This document shows positions 8,744-17,659 of a stretch of DNA of 64,000 bases, piece by piece (the stretch's first letter is position 1; each line of letters begins with the position of its first letter). The notes under the pieces were generated by a model. That model saw only the letters and a list, made by a program, of their open reading frames with translations. It was not told the origin of the DNA and did not search any database. The stretch is taken from positions 20,694 to 84,693 of the forward strand of contig NZ_JANFYN010000004.1 of assembly GCF_024460475.1 (NCBI RefSeq), read 5' to 3'. The DNA comes from Holdemanella sp. MSK.7.32 (GTDB lineage: Bacteria; Bacillota_I; Bacilli_A; Erysipelotrichales; Erysipelotrichaceae). The translations under genes and the position numbers were made by a program.

Positions 8744-10012
8744 ATGGAAAAAGTCATTAAAATTGAAGGTGGACATGATTTAAATGGAACAGTACGTATT
8801 AGTGGTTCAAAGAATGCGACTGTGGCTTTAATTCCAGCATGTGTTTTAGGAAATGAGCCGGTTACAATTTATGGTGTACCTAATATTTCAGATGTACAGT
8901 CTTTGATCGTTTTATTAAATGAACTTGGTGTTTATGTTGAAAAACGAGATGAAGAAACATTATATATAGATCCTACTCATATGGAAAATATTCCTATGGT
9001 ATCTAAAGCTGTTTCTAAATTAAGAGCAAGCTACTATTTTATGGGAGCTTTGTTAGGAAAATTTGGGCATGCAGAAATTAAGATGCCTGGTGGATGTTAC
9101 TTAGGTCCAAGACCTATTGATTTGCACTTAAAAGGGTTTGAGGCTTTGGGTGCAAATATTCAATATGAAAATGGATGTTATATATTGGATGCGAAAGAAT
9201 TAAAAGGAACAAATATTTTCTTAGATATTTCGAGTGTAGGAGCTACAATCAACATTATGATGGCAGCTGTTTACGCAAAAGGTAGAACGGTTATTGAAAA
9301 TGCCGCACGTGAGCCTGAAATTATTGATATCGCAACATTATTAAATAAAATGGGTGCTAGAATTCATGGTATGGGGACAAGTACTCTTGTGATTGATGGT
9401 GTTGAATATTTAAAGGGCTGTATTCATGAAATCATTCCAGATCGTATTGAAGCAGCAACTTATGTGATTATGGCAGCCGCTATGGCCAATGACATGCGCA
9501 TCGAAAATATTATTCCTCAACACTTGGAAGCCATTGTTATGAAACTTCAAGAAGTGGGAATCAATATGGAAGTTGGTTCGGATTTTATTCATGTATTTAA
9601 AACAGATAAACCTTTGAAACGTACAGAAATCTTGACAAAACCATATCCAGGCTTTGCCACAGATGTTCAACAACCATTTACTGTATTATTAACACAATGT
9701 GAAGGCCAATCTGTAGTAACAGAAACAATTTATACAGAACGTTTCAAACATTGTGCAGAGTTAAATAAGATGGGTGCTGACATTGATGTACACACACCAA
9801 GTGCGTTTATCAACGGGAAGACAAAGTTACATGGTTCTAAAGTAACTGCAACAGATCTTCGTTGTGGTGCTGGGCTTGTCATTGCAGCTTTAATGGCTGA
9901 TGGTGTGACAGAAATCCATGATATTTATCACATTGATCGTGGTTATGATAACTTGGACGGAAAGTTAGCTCATTTAGGAGCCAAAATGTGGCGTGAAGAG
10001 GTAGAAGATTAA
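8744..10012 (+). CDS. murA: UDP-N-acetylglucosamine 1-carboxyvinyltransferase
   Basis: First committed step of peptidoglycan synthesis: transfer of enolpyruvate from PEP to UDP-GlcNAc. The N-terminal SGSKNA motif carries the catalytic Lys-Asn pair. The PEP-binding loop GGCYLGPRPIDLHL contains Cys118, equivalent to E. coli Cys115, the fosfomycin target, so no intrinsic resistance is predicted from this residue. The length of 422 aa is normal. Many Bacillota carry two paralogues (murA/murZ) and I cannot tell which this is. A terminator follows directly, and its hairpin overlaps the promoter of the next gene. Confidence 0.96.
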   Translation: MEKVIKIEGGHDLNGTVRISGSKNATVALIPACVLGNEPVTIYGVPNISDVQSLIVLLNELGVYVEKRDEETLYIDPTHMENIPMVSKAVSKLRASYYFMGALLGKFGHAEIKMPGGCYLGPRPIDLHLKGFEALGANIQYENGCYILDAKELKGTNIFLDISSVGATINIMMAAVYAKGRTVIENAAREPEIIDIATLLNKMGARIHGMGTSTLVIDGVEYLKGCIHEIIPDRIEAATYVIMAAAMANDMRIENIIPQHLEAIVMKLQEVGINMEVGSDFIHVFKTDKPLKRTEILTKPYPGFATDVQQPFTVLLTQCEGQSVVTETIYTERFKHCAELNKMGADIDVHTPSAFINGKTKLHGSKVTATDLRCGAGLVIAALMADGVTEIHDIYHIDRGYDNLDGKLAHLGAKMWREEVED

Positions 10013-10014
10013 AA

Positions 10015-10040
10015 GGTGTATGGTGACATACATCTTTTTT
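10015..10040 (+). terminator. Terminator of murA, overlapping the next promoter
   Basis: Eight-bp stem (10015-10022 with 10027-10034, one G-U pair), GTGA loop and six Ts. The loop and the 3' arm also form the -35 box of the MATE gene promoter. Confidence 0.85.
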
Positions 10041-10051
10041 CTTTGTATAAT
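10023..10051 (+). promoter_or_regulatory. Sigma-A promoter of the MATE gene
   Basis: GTGACA (5/6, 10023-10028), exactly 17 bp, then TATAAT (10046-10051). The predicted start point falls on or next to the ATG at 10058, so the transcript may be leaderless. Confidence 0.75.
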
Positions 10052-10057
10052 CATCTT

Positions 10058-11425
10058 ATGAACATGATGGAAATAACAGCGCAAATGCGCGAAAATAAAA
10101 AAATAGAATTCAAAGATCAATTAAAAATCGTCATTTTATTATCTGTGCCTGCAATATTAGAACAATTAGTTGGAACGGCCATGAGTTATATTGATACAGC
10201 TATGGTTGGATCACTAGGTTATAAGGCTACGGCAGCCATTGGTGTTGTTGCCAGTACAACATGGCTTTTTGGAGGAATTTGTACAGCTGCGGTATTAGGT
10301 TTTTCAGTGCAGGTAGCTCAATATTTAGGGGCTGGTAAAAATAAATTGGCAAGACAGGTAGTATGTCAGTCGATTCTCTTTAATATTATCTTTGGTTTAT
10401 GTATGGCATCAGTTGTGGTAGCATCCAGTTTTTATTTGCCAAAATTATTGGGGGCAGACCCATCAATTTGTAGAGATGCCACTTTATATTTGGCAATAGT
10501 AGGTGCTTTTATTCCATTTAATATGATGGCGATGTTACATTCAGGAATGTTAAGATGTTCAGGGAATGCCGTGCTTCCAAGTCTTATGAATATTTCAATG
10601 TGTGTATTTGATGTTATTTTTAACTATTTCTTTATTTATATACTAAATTTAGGCGTTGCCGGAGCTGCACTAGGAACGGGAATGGCGCAATTGGTTGTAG
10701 GCTTTATCTTAATGTATATTGTAGTCAAAAAGGAAAAATCATTACGACTTCTAGGTGATGAATCGTGGAAATTTGATAAAGCTATCTTGAAGAATGTAGT
10801 GAATCTTTCAATTCCAGCAGGTCTTGAAAGAGTGACACTATCTTTAGCTCAAGTTGTGATGACGGGTGTCGTTTCAGGGATGGGTGCAATCAGTGTGGCT
10901 ATTAATTATGTGGCTGTTTCAGCAGAAGGATTATGTTATTTGCCAGCTTATGGAATTGGTGGTGCTGCAACTACATTGGTTGGACAAAGTATTGGGGCCA
11001 ATCGAAAGGATATGGCAAAACGATTTGCGTATTTAACAACCTTATTATCTTTTGCTCTAGTGATATTTATGAGTGTTATCATGTTTGTGTTTGCACCATT
11101 TTTGGCTTCAACACTAACGAATAGTCAAGAAGTTATTAATGGAGCTAGTGAGTGCTTAAGAATTGTTTCTTTTTCTGAACCGTTATTTGCGATTAGTATT
11201 GTAGTCATGGGGGCATTACGTGGGGCTGGAGATAGTAAACGTCCTTTTGTTCTAAATGCGTTGAGCATGTGGGGAATGCGTGTTTTACCAATTATTATTT
11301 TCACAAAGCGATATGGTGTTATTGGTGTATGGGCTACAATGACTTTCGAACTGGTATTTAGGGGTATTATATTCTTTATTCGTATGGTTCGAGGTAAGTG
11401 GTTAGATCAAAATTCAGTTAAATAA
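10058..11425 (+). CDS. MATE family efflux transporter
   Basis: Cation-coupled multidrug/toxin exporter, about 455 aa, with roughly 12 hydrophobic segments in two similar halves. The N-terminal VPAILEQLVGTAMSYIDTAMVG and the LRGAGDSKRPF region near the end are typical of NorM/DinF-like MATE proteins. The open frame begins at GTG 10016, but that lies in the murA terminator. ATG 10058 is six bases after a perfect -10 box; ATG 10085 is an alternative with a weak ribosome site. No Shine-Dalgarno precedes 10058. The substrate is unknown. A bidirectional terminator follows. Confidence 0.9.
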   Translation: MNMMEITAQMRENKKIEFKDQLKIVILLSVPAILEQLVGTAMSYIDTAMVGSLGYKATAAIGVVASTTWLFGGICTAAVLGFSVQVAQYLGAGKNKLARQVVCQSILFNIIFGLCMASVVVASSFYLPKLLGADPSICRDATLYLAIVGAFIPFNMMAMLHSGMLRCSGNAVLPSLMNISMCVFDVIFNYFFIYILNLGVAGAALGTGMAQLVVGFILMYIVVKKEKSLRLLGDESWKFDKAILKNVVNLSIPAGLERVTLSLAQVVMTGVVSGMGAISVAINYVAVSAEGLCYLPAYGIGGAATTLVGQSIGANRKDMAKRFAYLTTLLSFALVIFMSVIMFVFAPFLASTLTNSQEVINGASECLRIVSFSEPLFAISIVVMGALRGAGDSKRPFVLNALSMWGMRVLPIIIFTKRYGVIGVWATMTFELVFRGIIFFIRMVRGKWLDQNSVK

Positions 11426-11431
11426 AAAAAT

Positions 11432-11454
11432 TGAGTGGAATTTCCACTCATTTT
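11432..11454. terminator. Bidirectional terminator
   Basis: TGAGTGG/CCACTCA stem flanked by seven As on the left and Ts on the right. It serves the MATE gene (+) and the convergent Lar-like gene (-). Confidence 0.85.
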
Positions 11455-11455
11455 C

Positions 11456-11680
11456 TTATTCACCAGGATTTGATTTTAATACTTTACCTGTATTAAATAA
11501 TTCAGCGGCTCTTTTAGCAGCTTCTAAACGATCTTCTTCGTTTTTATAATCAACATGAACTGTATAGCAGCCACAATCCATGCATTGTGCATAGAATCCG
11601 TTTCCTTCTTCTTCTAGAATCGAACCACCTTCACATAGAGGGCATTCGTGTAAATCAACTAATTCATCAATGTTTTGCAT
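11456..11680 (-). CDS. Small zinc-ribbon protein resembling Lar restriction-alleviation proteins
   Basis: 74 aa, acidic. Two Cys pairs (CPLC and CMDC, the latter followed by a further Cys) are spaced as in a treble-clef zinc finger. A helix rich in Glu and Ala follows (EEDRLEAAKRAAELFN). This layout matches Lar-like proteins, first known from the Rac prophage as modulators of type I restriction, but no restriction system or prophage is visible here, so a chromosomal house function is as likely. AAGGAAGGA precedes the ATG on the minus strand. Family assignment is by pattern only. Confidence 0.7.
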   Translation of the reverse strand: MQNIDELVDLHECPLCEGGSILEEEGNGFYAQCMDCGCYTVHVDYKNEEDRLEAAKRAAELFNTGKVLKSNPGE

Positions 11681-11772
11681 AAGAATCCTTCCTTCTTTTA
11701 TTCTTATCTATTGTACAATCAAATGCTAAGAAAGTTAAGAGAAATTTAAGGTTTAATAAAGGAATGAAATGA

Positions 11773-11778
11773 TATAAT
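11773..11778 (+). promoter_or_regulatory. -10 box before the small membrane protein gene
   Basis: Perfect TATAAT 28 bases before the ATG at 11807; no convincing -35 box. Confidence 0.45.
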
Positions 11779-11806
11779 ACATCGGTAACAATAAGGGGAT
11801 GTTATT

Positions 11807-12028
11807 ATGGATCAAAAGGATCGTGTCTTTACACCTGCATTTGTTGCGAATTTATTTTTGATTGCAGGAACTGTTTTCTTGCTTTTAAAGGGGAAAATAA
11901 ACGCATATGTAGGATATGATGGTATGATGCATGATGGTACTGCTTTAATGCTGATTGGTTTAGCTTTAGTGTGTATTGGCATTGGCATTTGGATCATAGT
12001 ATGGATCAATAAGAGGATGAATCGTTAG
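11807..12028 (+). CDS. Small two-helix membrane protein, unknown function
   Basis: 73 aa. Two hydrophobic segments (about residues 11-27 and 45-67) are separated by a short loop rich in Gly, Asp and Met, and the C terminus is basic (KRMNR). AAGGGG lies 8 bases before the ATG and a TATAAT box is upstream, so it looks expressed. I do not recognise the family. It lies 71 bases before a large sensor kinase gene that appears to have its own promoter. Confidence 0.65.
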   Translation: MDQKDRVFTPAFVANLFLIAGTVFLLLKGKINAYVGYDGMMHDGTALMLIGLALVCIGIGIWIIVWINKRMNR

Positions 12029-12049
12029 GTTTGTCCTTTTATTATTTTC

Positions 12050-12078
12050 TTGTGATAATTTCATTTTCTTAATACAAT
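12050..12078 (+). promoter_or_regulatory. Probable promoter of the hybrid sensor kinase
   Basis: TTGTGA (12050-12055), 17-bp spacer, TACAAT (12073-12078); AAGGAAT ribosome site before ATG 12100. Confidence 0.5.
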
Positions 12079-12099
12079 AAGTATATAAGGAATAATTGT

Positions 12100-15000
12100 A
12101 TGAAAGATAGACGGAAAAAACATATTTCAAAAATGATACGTTTTTTAATGACGGCATTAACCAGTCTTTTGATTGTACTGATTTTAATCATCATTTTGAT
12201 GGTATCACGTATTCAAGGAACGGCTCGTGTTGTCAATTATGCAGGATTAGTTCGTGGAAAAACACAGCAAATTATTAAATTGGAAGATGCAGGAATGCCA
12301 CAAGATGAAATGATTGCGGATGTGGAAGGCTATATAAAAGGACTTCGTTTTGGTAGTGAAGAACTAGATTTAGTATCTTTAGATGATAAGGCTTTTCAGG
12401 CAAAGATGGAAGAATTAGATGCGTATTTTGATACTTTAAAACAAGAAATTGATCTTGTTCGACAAGTTGGATATGAGAATACGAATATTATTCAAAAGAG
12501 TGAAACTTTCTTTTCTCTATGTGATGTGGCCACAGGGCTTGCAGAAACATATGCACAAAGAATCGCAACACGCTTAGGACAATTTGAAGCGTTGACAATC
12601 ATTGATATTGTAATTCTCATCTTTATGATTTTATATGAGCTTATCAAGGCTTTGCGTTATGCAAAAGTAAATCGTGAGTTAAAGAACAAAGTTTATTTAG
12701 ATGAAGCAACAGGATTGCCAAATAAAAATAAGTGTGAAGAGATTTTAACTTTAGAAGCTGAACAAAATATGGCAATCTGTGTGTTTGATTTAAATAATCT
12801 TAGAATCATCAACAATCAACAAGGACATGAAAGAGGGGATTTATATATCAACTCGTTTGCGAAAAGTCTTCGTAACGGTGTGGATGAAAATCAATTTGTA
12901 GGTCGCTGTGGCGGTGATGAATTCATTGCCTTTTTTAAAAATGTGACAAAGGAAGATGTAAAAAGAAATTTAGAAAATATCAAAAAAGAATGTGCTAAAT
13001 GTTCAGAAATTCCATTAAGTTATGCGACTGGTTTTGCGTATTCAAATGATTTTTCAAAATTAACAATGCGTGAGTTATTTTGTCAGGCGGATAAAAATAT
13101 GTATATTGATAAAAACCAGGCGAAAATCAATGAGGCTACAGAAAAACGTGATTTGATTCTTCGTGTTATACAACAATTAAAAGATAAAGGGTATAATTTT
13201 TCGGATTGTATTTATTGTGATGCCAAAATCGATGCATATTTTACTTTACGGGCTAGCTATTCCTTTTTCTTAGCAGAAGATGGCATCTATTCGGGTGCAG
13301 TTGAGCAAATTCTAAATGAATTGTTTGAAGAGAATAAGAAGGAAGAGTATCGTCATGTGTTACAGCTTGACTATTTAAATGAGTGTCTCACAAAGGAAAA
13401 TCCTGTATTAGAAATTTCATATTGTCATCAAATTAAGCGTACAAAATTAAAAGGGAAAATTATAGCCGTTTATTTAGATAGCGATGAAAAGAATCATCTG
13501 CATCATTTTGCGTTAGGCTTTAAAATTTATTATGACACAATTGAAATGGATGAGAAGCAACAATTGATGCGTTATTATGATCAGTTGAAACAATCTATTT
13601 TAGAAAACGATCATTATATTGAAGCTTTGATGGCAATGGCACAATCAATTTTCTCCGTGAATTTAACGCAGAATCAAATCGATGGTATTTACGACAATTA
13701 TATGTGTGCAGATAAAAAGCCGAATTTACCATGTGATTATAATGCATATTTTAAACAAATAAAAGCGAATGTGTTAGAGGATTGTTTGGGAAGCTTTAGC
13801 GTTGTTGAATCGAGTCAAAGCCTTTTAAATCGATATAGAGCAGGGGACAAACATGTTACGGTTGAATATCAGATTCAAATGCCAAATCAAGGTGTGATCT
13901 GGATTCAAGAAATGATATTGATGAGTGAAGATGTTATTTATGATATAGATATTCAAAAGGAACGTAATATAGTACGTGCTATTATTTTGTTCAGAAATAC
14001 ATCGGCATTTCATGAGAAAGAAGATAGAGAAAAGAAAAAGTTACAACTAGCATATCAAAAAGTAGATTTAGAAAGTAAAGCTAAAACTGATTTTATGAAT
14101 CGTATGAGCCATGATATTCGTACGCCAATCAATGGTATTTTAGGTATGATGCAGATTATACGTAAAAACTGGGGTGATATGGATAAGTTGGATGATTCTT
14201 TAAATAAGATGGAAGTTTTGACAAAACACTTAAATGAATTGGTTGAAGATGTTTTGAATATGTCTAAATTAGAATCAGATCATATGGAGATTGTGAATGA
14301 GCCATTTGATTTAAATTATATGGTTGAAGAATTGAATAGTTTGATTGATGCCCAAGTATCACTTCAAAATATTACATATCACAAGCATATGGAGAATGTA
14401 GTCCATACGCATTTAATTGGAGATGCATTACAACTTAGAAGAATTCTTGTAAATCTATTAACGAATGCCATTAAGTACAACAAACCGAATGGTACGATTG
14501 ATGCATTTGTTCGAGAAGTGTCTAGTGATGATTTACAAGCTACATTTGAGTTTGAAATCAAAGACACAGGAATTGGTATGAGTGAAGATTATATTGAGAA
14601 TCACTTGTTTACGCCGTTTTCACAAGCTAAACAAGATGCCAGAACAAGATATGAAGGAACTGGTTTAGGTATGTCGATTGTGAAAGGCTTAGTGGATAAG
14701 CTTGGCGGAAGTATTGAAGTCAAAAGTGAAGTGGGTGTAGGTACACAAATTAAGGTCATTCTTGCTTATCAATTGGATACATCCAATACTGCAAAACAAG
14801 ATACTTCAAAATTGGATTTAAAGGATAAAAGAATTCTTTTAGTAGAAGATAATGAAATCAATATGGAAGTGGCTGAGTTTTACTTGAATGCCGTACATGC
14901 CAATGTAGATAAGGCATGGAATGGATTAGAAGCAGTTGAAAAAGTTAAGGAACAACCAAATAAGTATTCTTTGATTTTGATGGATATTATGATGCCAAAA

Positions 15001-15174
15001 ATGAATGGGGATGAAGCTGCTAAATGCATTCGTAAAATCAATCCATCCATTCCAATTGTCGCCATGAGTGCGCAATCAGAATATAGTATGAATCAAACGA
15101 TTATGAATGATTCGATCTCAAAACCAATTGATGAACAAAAGCTTAATCATATATTAAGTAAATATGTGGCATAG
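12100..15174 (+). CDS. Membrane GGDEF - histidine kinase - receiver hybrid sensor
   Basis: 1024-aa signalling protein. Domains in order: membrane helix (about 13-37), extracytoplasmic helical sensor (about 38-165), second membrane helix (168-187), GGDEF domain with an intact GGDEF at 271-275, a region of about 320 residues with no family I recognise (its last part is PAS-like), HisKA with phospho-acceptor His671 (MSHDIRTP), HATPase with GIGM and GTGLGMSIV boxes, and a receiver with phospho-acceptor Asp962 (LMDIMMP). The GGDEF domain lacks an RxxD inhibitory site (DENQ there instead). It may make c-di-GMP and phosphotransfer in one chain. No DNA-binding partner is adjacent, and the output is unknown. 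Confidence 0.9.
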   Translation: MKDRRKKHISKMIRFLMTALTSLLIVLILIIILMVSRIQGTARVVNYAGLVRGKTQQIIKLEDAGMPQDEMIADVEGYIKGLRFGSEELDLVSLDDKAFQAKMEELDAYFDTLKQEIDLVRQVGYENTNIIQKSETFFSLCDVATGLAETYAQRIATRLGQFEALTIIDIVILIFMILYELIKALRYAKVNRELKNKVYLDEATGLPNKNKCEEILTLEAEQNMAICVFDLNNLRIINNQQGHERGDLYINSFAKSLRNGVDENQFVGRCGGDEFIAFFKNVTKEDVKRNLENIKKECAKCSEIPLSYATGFAYSNDFSKLTMRELFCQADKNMYIDKNQAKINEATEKRDLILRVIQQLKDKGYNFSDCIYCDAKIDAYFTLRASYSFFLAEDGIYSGAVEQILNELFEENKKEEYRHVLQLDYLNECLTKENPVLEISYCHQIKRTKLKGKIIAVYLDSDEKNHLHHFALGFKIYYDTIEMDEKQQLMRYYDQLKQSILENDHYIEALMAMAQSIFSVNLTQNQIDGIYDNYMCADKKPNLPCDYNAYFKQIKANVLEDCLGSFSVVESSQSLLNRYRAGDKHVTVEYQIQMPNQGVIWIQEMILMSEDVIYDIDIQKERNIVRAIILFRNTSAFHEKEDREKKKLQLAYQKVDLESKAKTDFMNRMSHDIRTPINGILGMMQIIRKNWGDMDKLDDSLNKMEVLTKHLNELVEDVLNMSKLESDHMEIVNEPFDLNYMVEELNSLIDAQVSLQNITYHKHMENVVHTHLIGDALQLRRILVNLLTNAIKYNKPNGTIDAFVREVSSDDLQATFEFEIKDTGIGMSEDYIENHLFTPFSQAKQDARTRYEGTGLGMSIVKGLVDKLGGSIEVKSEVGVGTQIKVILAYQLDTSNTAKQDTSKLDLKDKRILLVEDNEINMEVAEFYLNAVHANVDKAWNGLEAVEKVKEQPNKYSLILMDIMMPKMNGDEAAKCIRKINPSIPIVAMSAQSEYSMNQTIMNDSISKPIDEQKLNHILSKYVA

Positions 15175-15177
15175 ATA

Positions 15178-15204
15178 AAGACTTGATTTGAATTCAAGTC
15201 TTTT
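15178..15204 (+). terminator. Terminator of the hybrid sensor kinase
   Basis: Nine-bp stem AAGACTTGA/TCAAGTCTT (15178-15186 with 15194-15202), seven-base loop, short T run. Confidence 0.85.
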
Positions 15205-15211
15205 CTAGTAT

Positions 15212-15268
15212 ATGCAACTGTAAATTGATAAATTGACAAGTCTTGTTGGTGGAATGCAACTGCAAATT
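15212..15268 (+). promoter_or_regulatory. Candidate operator region of the XRE regulator gene
   Basis: Two direct repeats, ATGCAACTGTAAATT (15212-15226) and ATGCAACTGCAAATT (15254-15268), identical at 14 of 15 bases and 42 bp apart. Between them lie a consensus TTGACA (15233-15238) and an overlapping palindrome, ACAAG-T-CTTGT. No good -10 box is found at standard spacing; the second repeat sits where it should be. Confidence 0.55.
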
Positions 15269-15298
15269 TTAGTAAACTTTGGCTAAGGAGGAAGAACT

Positions 15299-16258
15299 AT
15301 GATTCTAGCTGATAAAATAATTGAAGAAAGAAAAAAGAATGGATGGACACAAGAAGATTTGGCACAAAAACTAGGCGTATCCAGACAATCGGTTTCAAAA
15401 TGGGAAAGTGCAGGAGCAATTCCAGATTTAAAAAAGATCATTCAGTTGGCTGACTTATTTGGAGTGCGTACAGATTACTTGTTAAAAGATGAAGTTGAAA
15501 AAGAAAATACAGAGACAATATGCGATACAGATTGTGAATTACATCGTATGAGTATGGAAGAAGCAAATGCATATATGAATGAAAAGAAAAAAGCAGCACC
15601 TATGCTTGCGAATGCGACAACATTATGTATCCTAAGTCCAATTCCTTTATTTCTAGTTTCAACTTTCAATAATGGCTTAGCCATTGGAATTGCGTGTACC
15701 ACATTATTAGGTATGGTTGCACTTGCAGTATTTATCTTCATTAAAATAGGAATTAAATTGAGCCCTTTACAATATTTGGAACAAGAACCCTTTGAAACAG
15801 AATATGGTGTAACAGGACTTATCAAAGAAAAGAATCAAAGCTATCAAGAACATTATTCTTTCTGTCTAGCATGTGGTGTTGTTCTATGTATCCTATCGGT
15901 AATTCCGTTGATCATTGCAGGTTGCATGGAAACATCTGATTATGTGTGTACATTATGTTTAGCTGTATTACTAATTTTGGTTTCCATTGGCGTGAATATT
16001 CTAATTCGTGTTTCCACAATAAAAAGTAGCTATGATACATTGCTGCAAGAAGGTGACTTTACGAAAAAAGAAAAGCTCGCAAAGAAGAAAACGGAAACAT
16101 TCACGGGTGCATATTGGTGTCTTGTAACAGCTGTTTATCTTGGTTGGAGCTTATGGACAAAACAATGGGATATCACCTATATTATCTGGCCTGTTGCAGC
16201 TGTCTTATATGCAGCCATGTATGGAATTATAAGAATGGTCATGAAATTAGATAAATAA
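15299..16258 (+). CDS. XRE-family HTH regulator with C-terminal membrane domain
   Basis: 319 aa. The N-terminal HTH_3 DNA-binding domain covers residues 1-65 (TQEDLAQKLGVSRQSVSKWESAGAIPDL). A linker follows, and then about six hydrophobic segments in two clusters (about 95-150 and 180-315). Such membrane-tethered XRE regulators are common in Bacillota, and their signals are mostly unknown. AAGGAGGAAG before the ATG is a strong ribosome site. Repeats in the promoter suggest autoregulation (inference). The gene is monocistronic, sharing a bidirectional terminator with the convergent MFS gene. Confidence 0.85.
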   Translation: MILADKIIEERKKNGWTQEDLAQKLGVSRQSVSKWESAGAIPDLKKIIQLADLFGVRTDYLLKDEVEKENTETICDTDCELHRMSMEEANAYMNEKKKAAPMLANATTLCILSPIPLFLVSTFNNGLAIGIACTTLLGMVALAVFIFIKIGIKLSPLQYLEQEPFETEYGVTGLIKEKNQSYQEHYSFCLACGVVLCILSVIPLIIAGCMETSDYVCTLCLAVLLILVSIGVNILIRVSTIKSSYDTLLQEGDFTKKEKLAKKKTETFTGAYWCLVTAVYLGWSLWTKQWDITYIIWPVAAVLYAAMYGIIRMVMKLDK

Positions 16259-16290
16259 AAAGATTGTACGTTACTTGTACAATCTTTTTT
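16257..16290. terminator. Bidirectional terminator between the XRE and MFS genes
   Basis: Thirteen-bp stem AAAAAGATTGTAC/GTACAATCTTTTT (16257-16269 with 16277-16289) around a seven-base loop, with A and T tracts on both sides. Confidence 0.92.
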
Positions 16291-17524
16291 AGTCGTCCAT
16301 TTTAGATACTTTATTAAAGATCAGATATCCAATCACAAACATGATGGAGATAGCGGCAACACCTAAGTTTTGTTTACCCGTAATCTGTGTTACAACACCA
16401 ATCAACATAGTTCCTAAAAAGCTAGCACCTTTACCACAGATATCAAATAGTCCGAAGTATTCACCACTGGCATTTTCTGGAATGATTTTTGCAAAGTATG
16501 ATCTAGATAAAGCTTGAATACCACCTTGGAAACATCCAACCGCAACCGCTAATATCCAGAATTCCCATTGTTTATCCAATTGTACGGCAAATAAAGCAAT
16601 TAAGAAGTATGCGATGATCGCAACCTTAATCAATGAAGCCGTATCTTTTGTTTTGGATAATACAGCGAATGTTAAACTTGCGGGGAAGGCAACAATTTGC
16701 GTCAATAATAAAGCTAATAGAAGACCAGTTGTATTTAATCCTAAACTTGTTCCGTAGGCGGTAGCCATATCAATAATTGTATAAACACCATCGATGTAGA
16801 AGAAGAATGCAAATAAGAATAAGAAGACTTTCTTTTGTTCTTTTGCCTTCATTAAAGTGTCTTTCAAACGAGCAAATGTATCTAATGCAGGATGTGCTTC
16901 TGGTTCAATATAGTATTTTTGTTTGTAGCTTTTTACTAAAGGAAGTGTAAAGGCAATCCACCATACAGCATTTAAGATGAATGCGATCATCATGGCTGTC
17001 TTTAATGTCATTCCCATTTTGTCATACATTAATACAAAGACTAAACTAATAATAAATGGAACAACACTACCGATATATCCCCATGCATAACCTTTTGAAC
17101 TTACGGCATCCATTCTTTCTTCTGTAGTAATGTCTGTAAGCATTGAATCATATACGATCAAAGATAAAGAATAGGCAACTTTGGCAGCAATAAATAGGAC
17201 TAGAAATGCAAACCAAGAACTTGGAATCCAAAAACATGCAAGGGCTAATGCACCTAGCATTGCACAAGTTAAGAAGATTTTTTTCTTGTGATCTTTATAG
17301 TCAGCCAGTGTTCCAAGAATTGGACCAGCAAGTGCAACAATTAATGTTGAAAGACTTGCTGCATAGCTCCAATAACTTAGGTAGTTGTGTTCGGCTACAC
17401 CTTGTGAGCTTGAAAGATAATTAAAATAGATAGGAAGAATTGTCGCGACTAATAAAATAAAGGCAGAGTTTCCCATGTCGTAACAAATCCACTTGAATTC
17501 AAGTTTTGTTAATTTGTTTTTCAT
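16289..17524 (-). CDS. MFS transporter of the Atg22/UMF1-like family
   Basis: 411 aa with about 12 hydrophobic segments. The N-terminal WICYDMGNSAFILLVATILPIYF and the LADYKDHKK loop match Atg22/YxiO-type MFS permeases, which in yeast export amino acids from the vacuole; the bacterial substrate is unknown. I chose ATG 17524: the upstream in-frame TTG (17536) abuts the GGAAAG ribosome site, which fits the ATG better. TATAAT on the minus strand (17555-17550) gives a short leader. It is divergent from the activase operon. Confidence 0.85.
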   Translation of the reverse strand: MKNKLTKLEFKWICYDMGNSAFILLVATILPIYFNYLSSSQGVAEHNYLSYWSYAASLSTLIVALAGPILGTLADYKDHKKKIFLTCAMLGALALACFWIPSSWFAFLVLFIAAKVAYSLSLIVYDSMLTDITTEERMDAVSSKGYAWGYIGSVVPFIISLVFVLMYDKMGMTLKTAMMIAFILNAVWWIAFTLPLVKSYKQKYYIEPEAHPALDTFARLKDTLMKAKEQKKVFLFLFAFFFYIDGVYTIIDMATAYGTSLGLNTTGLLLALLLTQIVAFPASLTFAVLSKTKDTASLIKVAIIAYFLIALFAVQLDKQWEFWILAVAVGCFQGGIQALSRSYFAKIIPENASGEYFGLFDICGKGASFLGTMLIGVVTQITGKQNLGVAAISIMFVIGYLIFNKVSKMDD

Positions 17525-17659
17525 TTGATTTACCAACTTTCCAAAAATAATTATAACAATCCCATGTATTGAACATGTTAACTATTCGTTAATTTAATGA
17601 TATATGTTTTGTCTCGAATAATCTACAACAAAGTGAACATATTTTGTAAGTTGTCGTTA

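Noticed and set aside
10016..10057. GTG-started N-terminal extension of the MATE protein
   Set aside because: The codons fall in the murA terminator and the promoter; the sequence is not MATE-like.
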